A stretch of DNA of 19,587 bases, taken from contig JAAXHE010000255.1 of NCBI GenBank assembly GCA_012271065.1, positions 10,082 to 29,668 on the forward strand, given 5' to 3'. Every line of letters starts with the position of its first letter. Positions within the stretch are counted from its first letter, which is position 1. Below the pieces are notes generated by a model, which did not search any database, was not told the DNA's origin, and saw nothing but the letters and a program-made list of their open reading frames with translations. Of the stretch, positions 15,267 through 19,587 are shown in pieces. The translations under genes were made by a program, and so were the position numbers. The DNA comes from Candidatus Latescibacterota bacterium. GTDB taxonomy: Bacteria; Latescibacterota; UBA2968; GCA-2709665.

Positions 15267-17561
15267 TTGTTGCGAATCCTCATCGGGTGTTTTCTGGCGC
15301 TGCTGGCCTTCACGTCTCCCCGGACGGCGAACGCGCAGGAGGTGCCGGTCATTGCCGAGATCAGGGTCTCGGGAAACCGGATTACCGAAGCGTCGCTGAT
15401 CAGGTTCTCCTCAGGACTGGCGGAAGGACAACGCCTTATCCTGCCCGACGATCCGCCGCGCGTGATCCGAAATCTCCATCGCTTGAACATTTTTTCGGAT
15501 ATCCAGGTCTTCGTCGATCCCGACGTGGACGAGGGCGTGGCCGTGTTGATTGTCGTGAAAGAGCATCCCAAGCTGGATGACGTTCTTTTTGAGGGCAACA
15601 AGGGGATCAAATCAAAAAAACTGAAGAAGACGCTGGCTTTCATAGAGAAACAGTGGCTGTCGCCGCATGAAATCAGGCGTGCGGAAAACAAGATCGTGGA
15701 GTTGTACAAGGAAGAGGGATACCTCCTTGCCGGCGTGGAGGGGACACAGGGCGACCCGAATGAAGAAGGTCAGGTCCTGCTCACGTTCAAAGTGAACGAG
15801 GGGCGGAAGGTGAAACTGCGCCGGATTCAGTTTTTCGGCAATCAGTCGTTCGAAGCCAAGAAGCTGCGAAAGGCGATGAAGCAGACCAAGCAGGTGGGGG
15901 GAATACTGCGCCGCAACCAGTTCGCCGAAGATACCTATCAGGAAGACAAGCAGGCGCTGCTGGCGTTCTACCAGGCGAATGGATTTCGCAATGCGGAGAT
16001 ACTGCGCGACAGCCTGTATTACGATGATGCAAAGGCGAATCTGTTTATCGATCTGTACCTGGATGAAGGGCCCCTGTACAAGTTCGGCAAGATTACTTGG
16101 GAGGGAAACGAGCGCGTCAGGGACGCGGGGATAGACAGGATGATCGTCGCCAAGGCGGGCGAGGTGTACAGCGCCGAGCTCAAGAACAAATCCCAGGAGG
16201 AAATCCAGAATCTTTACAGCGATATCGGCTATATTACGGCTTCGGTCGCGGTCCAGGAAAGGTTGGCCGAGTCACCGCACACGATCAACGTCCACTTCGA
16301 CATCGTGGAAAACAAGCCGTGGAAGATTCGGCAGATTACCATTTCGGGCAATACCAAGACGAAGGACAGGGTGATCCGAAGGGAGCTCTGGATACGTCCG
16401 GGACAGACCTTTCGAAGGTCCGGCATCGAACGCAGCATGAGGAATATTCAACAGTTGAACTATTTCAGCAACGTGGTGCCCGAAATGAAACCCGTGGAGG
16501 AGTCGTCCGAACTCGACGTCATCTTTGCGGTTGAGGAGAAATCCACCGGCACGGCGTCCGTGGGCGCAGGCTACAGCCAGTACGACGGTCTGCTCGGAAC
16601 CATCGCACTGCAGGTTCCGAACTTTATGGGCAACGGACAACAACTGGAGTTTCAGCTGGAGTTCGGAGACAGGCGCCAGTCCTTCAGGGCCGGATTCACG
16701 GAGCCCTGGTTTCTGAACACGCCAACGAGTCTGCAGGGTCTGATCTTCAGAACCACCCGGCGGTATTACAGTGGCTTCGACGAACGAAGGCAGGGTGCAC
16801 TGGCAAGCGTGGGGCGCCGTCTGGTCTGGCCTGATTTTTCCAGGGCCTCCATCGGGTACCGGATCGAGCAAGTTGAATTCCGGAACTTTGCGGAGGATTT
16901 CGACGAGGCGGCGGAGACTTCCTTTCGCGACAACGTGACCAGCAGCATTAATCTGAATTTCACGCGGAACAGCCGGGACCTGCCGGTCTTTCCGACCAGC
17001 GGTTCCGTGTTTTCCTACTCGCCGACAATTGCCGGCGGGCCCCTGGGCGGCAATACAGATTTCCTCAAGCACGATATCATAACCAGTTTCTATTTCCCGG
17101 TTGCGTGGCGTGTTGCGCTGAATCTCAAGACGACCCTCGGCCTCGTTAAGCCGTACAACAATTCCGACGTGCCGTTTAACGAGCGCTACGTTCCCGGTGG
17201 CGTGAACATATTCGAGGGAACGATGGTGCGCGGCTACCCCGAGCAATCGCTGGGTCCGCGCATAAACGGCGTTCCGGACGGAGGGAACTCGCAACTGCTC
17301 TTCAACTTGGAATTCACGCTGCCAATCGTGAAGCAGCAGTTTTACGCGCTAGCCTTTGCGGACGCCGGCAACGCCTGGGACGGTGTTTCTGAAGCGAGTA
17401 TTTTCGATTTGAGGCGGTCGGTTGGCGTCGGGTTCCGCATGATAGCTCCGGTTGTCGGCATTATGGGCTTTGACTTTGCCTGGGGCTTTGACAGGCGGCG
17501 CGTCGACGGCCAGAAGCCGCAGATGGCAACCCATTTCCAGTTCGGTCCGCAGTTCTTTTAA
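15267..17561 (+). CDS. bamA: Outer-membrane protein assembly factor BamA
   Basis: BamA is the Omp85 pore that folds and inserts beta-barrel proteins into the outer membrane. From the TTG at 15267 (GGAGG 9 nt upstream) the product is 764 residues and begins with a clean signal peptide (LRILIGCFLALLAFTSPRTANA, split here as a 23-residue leader ending ANA). Five POTRA domains fill about 27-400; repeated starts include AEIRVSGNRIT, DDVLFEGNKGI, RRIQFFGNQSF, GKITWEGNERV and RQITISGNTKT. The barrel follows, with GAGYSQYDGLLGTIALQVPN, the loop-6 motif VRGY at 654-657, and a C-terminal Phe. The open frame reaches a GTG at 15162. That extension is encoded by the octamer repeats and would place charged residues before the signal, so it is rejected. 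ompH follows 95 nt later. Confidence 0.94.
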   Translation: MLRILIGCFLALLAFTSPRTANAQEVPVIAEIRVSGNRITEASLIRFSSGLAEGQRLILPDDPPRVIRNLHRLNIFSDIQVFVDPDVDEGVAVLIVVKEHPKLDDVLFEGNKGIKSKKLKKTLAFIEKQWLSPHEIRRAENKIVELYKEEGYLLAGVEGTQGDPNEEGQVLLTFKVNEGRKVKLRRIQFFGNQSFEAKKLRKAMKQTKQVGGILRRNQFAEDTYQEDKQALLAFYQANGFRNAEILRDSLYYDDAKANLFIDLYLDEGPLYKFGKITWEGNERVRDAGIDRMIVAKAGEVYSAELKNKSQEEIQNLYSDIGYITASVAVQERLAESPHTINVHFDIVENKPWKIRQITISGNTKTKDRVIRRELWIRPGQTFRRSGIERSMRNIQQLNYFSNVVPEMKPVEESSELDVIFAVEEKSTGTASVGAGYSQYDGLLGTIALQVPNFMGNGQQLEFQLEFGDRRQSFRAGFTEPWFLNTPTSLQGLIFRTTRRYYSGFDERRQGALASVGRRLVWPDFSRASIGYRIEQVEFRNFAEDFDEAAETSFRDNVTSSINLNFTRNSRDLPVFPTSGSVFSYSPTIAGGPLGGNTDFLKHDIITSFYFPVAWRVALNLKTTLGLVKPYNNSDVPFNERYVPGGVNIFEGTMVRGYPEQSLGPRINGVPDGGNSQLLFNLEFTLPIVKQQFYALAFADAGNAWDGVSEASIFDLRRSVGVGFRMIAPVVGIMGFDFAWGFDRRRVDGQKPQMATHFQFGPQFF

Positions 17562-17656
17562 GGTGTTGTCTTGAATTGTACCAGGTGCGTCCCGAACGCG
17601 AACGAAGACCGCCGGGTGCTTTAAGACAGCTTCCAAACGTTGGAGGGGGATTCAAA

Positions 17657-18238
17657 ATGGACTTGAGACATCGCTTTCTGGTTTCCGTATGCGGCCTGAT
17701 GGCTTGTCTGGTCGTGGCGTCCACGGCGCGGGCACAGGCGAAAGTCGCTTTTTTTGATCCGAACGAGATTCGTACGAAGTACAAGCCATTCCAGGAGGCC
17801 GAAAGAGAATACAACCAGTACGAAGGGGAACTGCAGAAAGAACTCAAGAAGCTCGAGAGCGCATTGAGGAAGAAACAGACCACCTTCGAGCGGCAGAAGG
17901 TGATGTACATGGAGAATCGGAGGCGGGAAGAGGAGCAGGCGTTGAAGCGGCAGGAGGAGGAATTACAGCGGTTTCTTGCCCAGATTACCGATCCCGAGCG
18001 GGGTAAACTTGCGCTCAAACAGCAGGAATTGCTTGCGCCGCTGCTGAAACGCGTCAACGAGGTGATCACGCGGGTGGCCAAGGGCGAGGGTTACGACTTT
18101 GTGCTCAATGCGGCGTCCGTGGTGTATTTCAACGAAGAATACAACCTGACGGAGAAGGTGCTGGAAGCGTTGAACAAAGACCTGGAGGTCGTGGACGATC
18201 AGAGAGCCGGCCCCCGCCGTTCAGGTCCGATACGCTAG
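17657..18238 (+). CDS. ompH: Periplasmic chaperone OmpH/Skp family
   Basis: Skp/OmpH proteins hold unfolded outer-membrane proteins in the periplasm on their way to BamA. The product is 193 residues. A signal peptide (MDLRHRFLVSVCGLMACLVV, then ASTARA) precedes AQAKVAFFDPNEI, the start of the small beta-core. A long charged coiled coil occupies about 50-115, with a run of Glu, Lys, Arg and Gln forming the tentacle hairpin. The C-terminus (GYDFVLNAASVVYFNEEYNLTEKVLEALN) completes the core in the usual way. ATG 17657 is supported by GGAGG 10 nt upstream; the frame is open to a TTG at 17576 without a signal-compatible N-terminus. Its position right after bamA supports the call. Sequence conservation in this family is low, so the identification rests on architecture and context. 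Confidence 0.9.
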   Translation: MDLRHRFLVSVCGLMACLVVASTARAQAKVAFFDPNEIRTKYKPFQEAEREYNQYEGELQKELKKLESALRKKQTTFERQKVMYMENRRREEEQALKRQEEELQRFLAQITDPERGKLALKQQELLAPLLKRVNEVITRVAKGEGYDFVLNAASVVYFNEEYNLTEKVLEALNKDLEVVDDQRAGPRRSGPIR

Positions 18239-18268
18239 TGTCTTCAGGCGATGAGAGGAGAGCCGGCT

Positions 18269-18700
18269 GTGCTGGACGTCGAAGCGATTCAGAAGATTCT
18301 GCCGCATCGTTACCCGTTCCTCCTCGTGGACCGCATCGTGGAGCTGGAACCGGAACGCAGGGTGGTCGGGCTCAAGAACGTCTCTGTCAACGAGCCCTTC
18401 TTCGCCGGCCATTTCCCGGGGCGGCCCGTGATGCCGGGTGTGTTGATCGTGGAAGCGCTCGCGCAGACCGCGGGTATCCTGATGGGGGAAGCGTCCGGCC
18501 TGATACCCATGTTCATGGGCATCGATAAGGCCCGGTTCAGGTCTCCCGTAACGCCGGGCGATCAGTTGCGACTCGAGGTGGAGGTGTTGAGGAGACGACG
18601 TAATATTTGCCGCGTTGCAGGCAGGGCATCCGTGGGCGACAAACTCGTCGCGGAAGCGGAGATGATGGCCGCGCTTGTCCCGGCGGACGGCGCGACCTGA
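18269..18700 (+). CDS. fabZ: 3-hydroxyacyl-[acyl-carrier-protein] dehydratase FabZ
   Basis: FabZ dehydrates beta-hydroxyacyl-ACP in fatty-acid elongation and, near lpx genes, helps set the hydroxyacyl pool for lipid A. The GTG at 18269 has GAGGAG 8 nt upstream and gives 143 residues beginning [20 protein letters not shown], the classic FabZ N-terminus. An ATG at 18251 in the same frame overlaps that ribosome binding site and has none of its own. The catalytic His48 lies in [14 protein letters not shown], and Glu62 in [12 protein letters not shown], both intact in the hot-dog fold. It starts 30 nt after ompH. In many diderms lpxD and lpxA flank fabZ in this position; here neither is present, and a terminator and a convergent gene follow. 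Confidence 0.96.
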   Translation: MLDVEAIQKILPHRYPFLLVDRIVELEPERRVVGLKNVSVNEPFFAGHFPGRPVMPGVLIVEALAQTAGILMGEASGLIPMFMGIDKARFRSPVTPGDQLRLEVEVLRRRRNICRVAGRASVGDKLVAEAEMMAALVPADGAT

Positions 18701-18732
18701 GAAAACCGGAGCGCAGTACAATTCCAGATTCT

Positions 18733-18770
18733 GAACCGGCGGCTCATACGGGCCGCCGGTTCTGTTTATT
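18733..18770 (+). terminator. Terminator hairpin between convergent fabZ and the ABC ATPase gene
   Basis: GAACCGGCGGC (18733-18743) and GCCGCCGGTTC (18752-18762) form a perfect 11-bp stem with an 8-nt loop, followed on the plus strand by TGTTTATT. An outer pair, CAGATTCTG (18725-18733) and CAGAATCTG (18775-18783), could extend the structure. The minus-strand side lacks a T tract, so intrinsic termination is best supported for fabZ; it may also insulate the opposing gene. Confidence 0.7.
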
Positions 18771-19545
18771 GTGACAGAATCTGACTGAGGAACAGCCTGG
18801 TCCGGTCATGTTGAGGATTGTCGAAAAACCCGTCGGGGTCGTTCTCTTCGACAATTCGACCTTCGTCCATGAAGATAACGCGGTTGGCGACGGTTTTCGC
18901 AAATCCCATTTCGTGCGTGACCACCAGCATCGTCATGCCGCTTTGCGCGAGCTCGATCATCACGTCAAGCACTTCCTTGATCATCTCCGGGTCCAGCGCT
19001 GAAGTCGGTTCGTCAAACAGCATGATCTTCGGATTCATGCACAAACTGCGAGCAATTGCGACGCGCTGCTGTTGACCGCCCGAAAGCTGACCGGGGTATT
19101 TCGACGCCTGCTCCGGAATTCGTACCCGTTTCAAATACCTCATCGCGATTTCTTCAGCTTCCCGTTTAGGCAGCTTTCTCGCCCAGATTGGCGCCAATGT
19201 GCAGTTTTCCAGGACCGTGAGATGAGGAAACAGATTGAACTGCTGAAACACCATGCCAACTTCCCGGCGGATGTCTGCGATGTTCTTCAGATTGTCGGTC
19301 AGCGATATGCCATCAACCGTGATGTGCCCGCGTTGATGTTCCTCCAGGTGGTTGATACAGCGGATCAGCGTTGATTTGCCGGAACCTGAGGGACCGCAGA
19401 TTACGATTCTTTCTCCGCGCTGGACGGTGAGATTGATTTCTTTCAGGACGTGGAACCTGCCAAACCACTTGTGCATGTCCGAAATCTCGATCGCAATCCG
19501 GTCATTGCGTTCGCCGGCAGCCGTGTCTGTTGCGTCATCAGTCAT
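18766..19545 (-). CDS. aapP: Amino-acid ABC transporter ATP-binding protein (AapP/GlnQ family)
   Basis: This is the cytoplasmic ATPase of a polar amino-acid importer. The 259-residue product has Walker [10 protein letters not shown] at 51-59 and the Q-loop region [17 protein letters not shown]. The signature [15 protein letters not shown] starts at 154, Walker B is IMLFDEP (174-180), the D-loop is SALDPEM, and the H-loop is VVTHEMGFA. The wording [20 protein letters not shown], the C at 50 before Walker A, and [18 protein letters not shown] resemble the general L-amino-acid AapP subgroup rather than plain GlnQ; substrate cannot be decided from the ATPase. The ATG at 19545 is preceded on the minus strand by GAGG with 8 nt spacing. 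The gene is convergent with fabZ. Permease and binding-protein genes are expected beyond the right edge. Confidence 0.93.
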   Translation of the reverse strand: MTDDATDTAAGERNDRIAIEISDMHKWFGRFHVLKEINLTVQRGERIVICGPSGSGKSTLIRCINHLEEHQRGHITVDGISLTDNLKNIADIRREVGMVFQQFNLFPHLTVLENCTLAPIWARKLPKREAEEIAMRYLKRVRIPEQASKYPGQLSGGQQQRVAIARSLCMNPKIMLFDEPTSALDPEMIKEVLDVMIELAQSGMTMLVVTHEMGFAKTVANRVIFMDEGRIVEENDPDGFFDNPQHDRTRLFLSQILSQ

Positions 19546-19587
19546 TTGAGAAGCCTCTAACCTTGATTCGTAAGTTCTCGTGGACGT

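Noticed and set aside
19567..19582. TTCGTAAGTTCTCGTG near the right edge as another octamer copy
   Set aside because: Only one unit fits, and an extra base breaks the phase; the window ends before it could be confirmed.

Overview
The window is a dense, mostly plus-strand run of bacterial housekeeping and cell-envelope genes with moderately high GC (high fifties by eye; not computed). A diderm (outer-membrane) bacterium is indicated by LolA, LolD, BamA and an OmpH/Skp-type chaperone. A ClpC-type unfoldase with a UVR motif, a VWA/amidotransferase-like membrane protein, and a secreted protein with lamin-tail domains and a FlgD-like C-terminus point away from a typical proteobacterium. They suggest an FCB-like lineage (Latescibacterota/Gemmatimonadota/Zixibacteria type). 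That placement is inference; no rRNA gene is present.

Layout. (1) 36-4951: tsaD (tRNA t6A modification), then a membrane VWA protein and a secreted lamin-tail protein, packed with a 3-nt gap and an ATGA overlap. (2) 5042-8141: ftsK and lolA. (3) 8142-9025: an 884-nt gene-free block. It holds dispersed TGTCATTCTGAGC-type repeats and a long 8-bp tandem array that runs into the ribosome binding site of prfB. (4) 9026-10142: prfB (RF2), with an intact programmed +1 frameshift. (5) 10160-15018: a good sigma70-type promoter, then lysS, lolD and clpC, ended by a hairpin terminator. (6) 15190-18700: a short copy of the same 8-bp array, then bamA, ompH/skp and fabZ, ended by a second hairpin. (7) 18766-19545, minus strand: the ATPase of an amino-acid importer, convergent with fabZ and continuing out of the window.

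Most genes serve envelope building. FtsK acts at the septum. LolA and LolD belong to lipoprotein export. BamA and OmpH assemble outer-membrane proteins. FabZ makes acyl chains. Two partners often found in comparable clusters are absent: a LolC/E permease beside lolD, and lpxD/lpxA beside fabZ.

Several starts were moved inward from the longest open frame on ribosome-binding-site and signal-peptide evidence: the lamin-tail gene (3257), lolA (7482), clpC (12550), bamA (TTG at 15267), ompH (17657) and fabZ (GTG at 18269). The most unusual non-coding signal is the octamer repeat family. It occurs as about 26 units before prfB, about 5 units before bamA, and 3 units in reverse orientation just after lolA. 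I saw no CRISPR array, tRNA, rRNA, transposase or prophage gene. No gene set here is clearly a new defence or metabolic system; the best candidate for an uncharacterised protein system is the VWA/lamin-tail pair.
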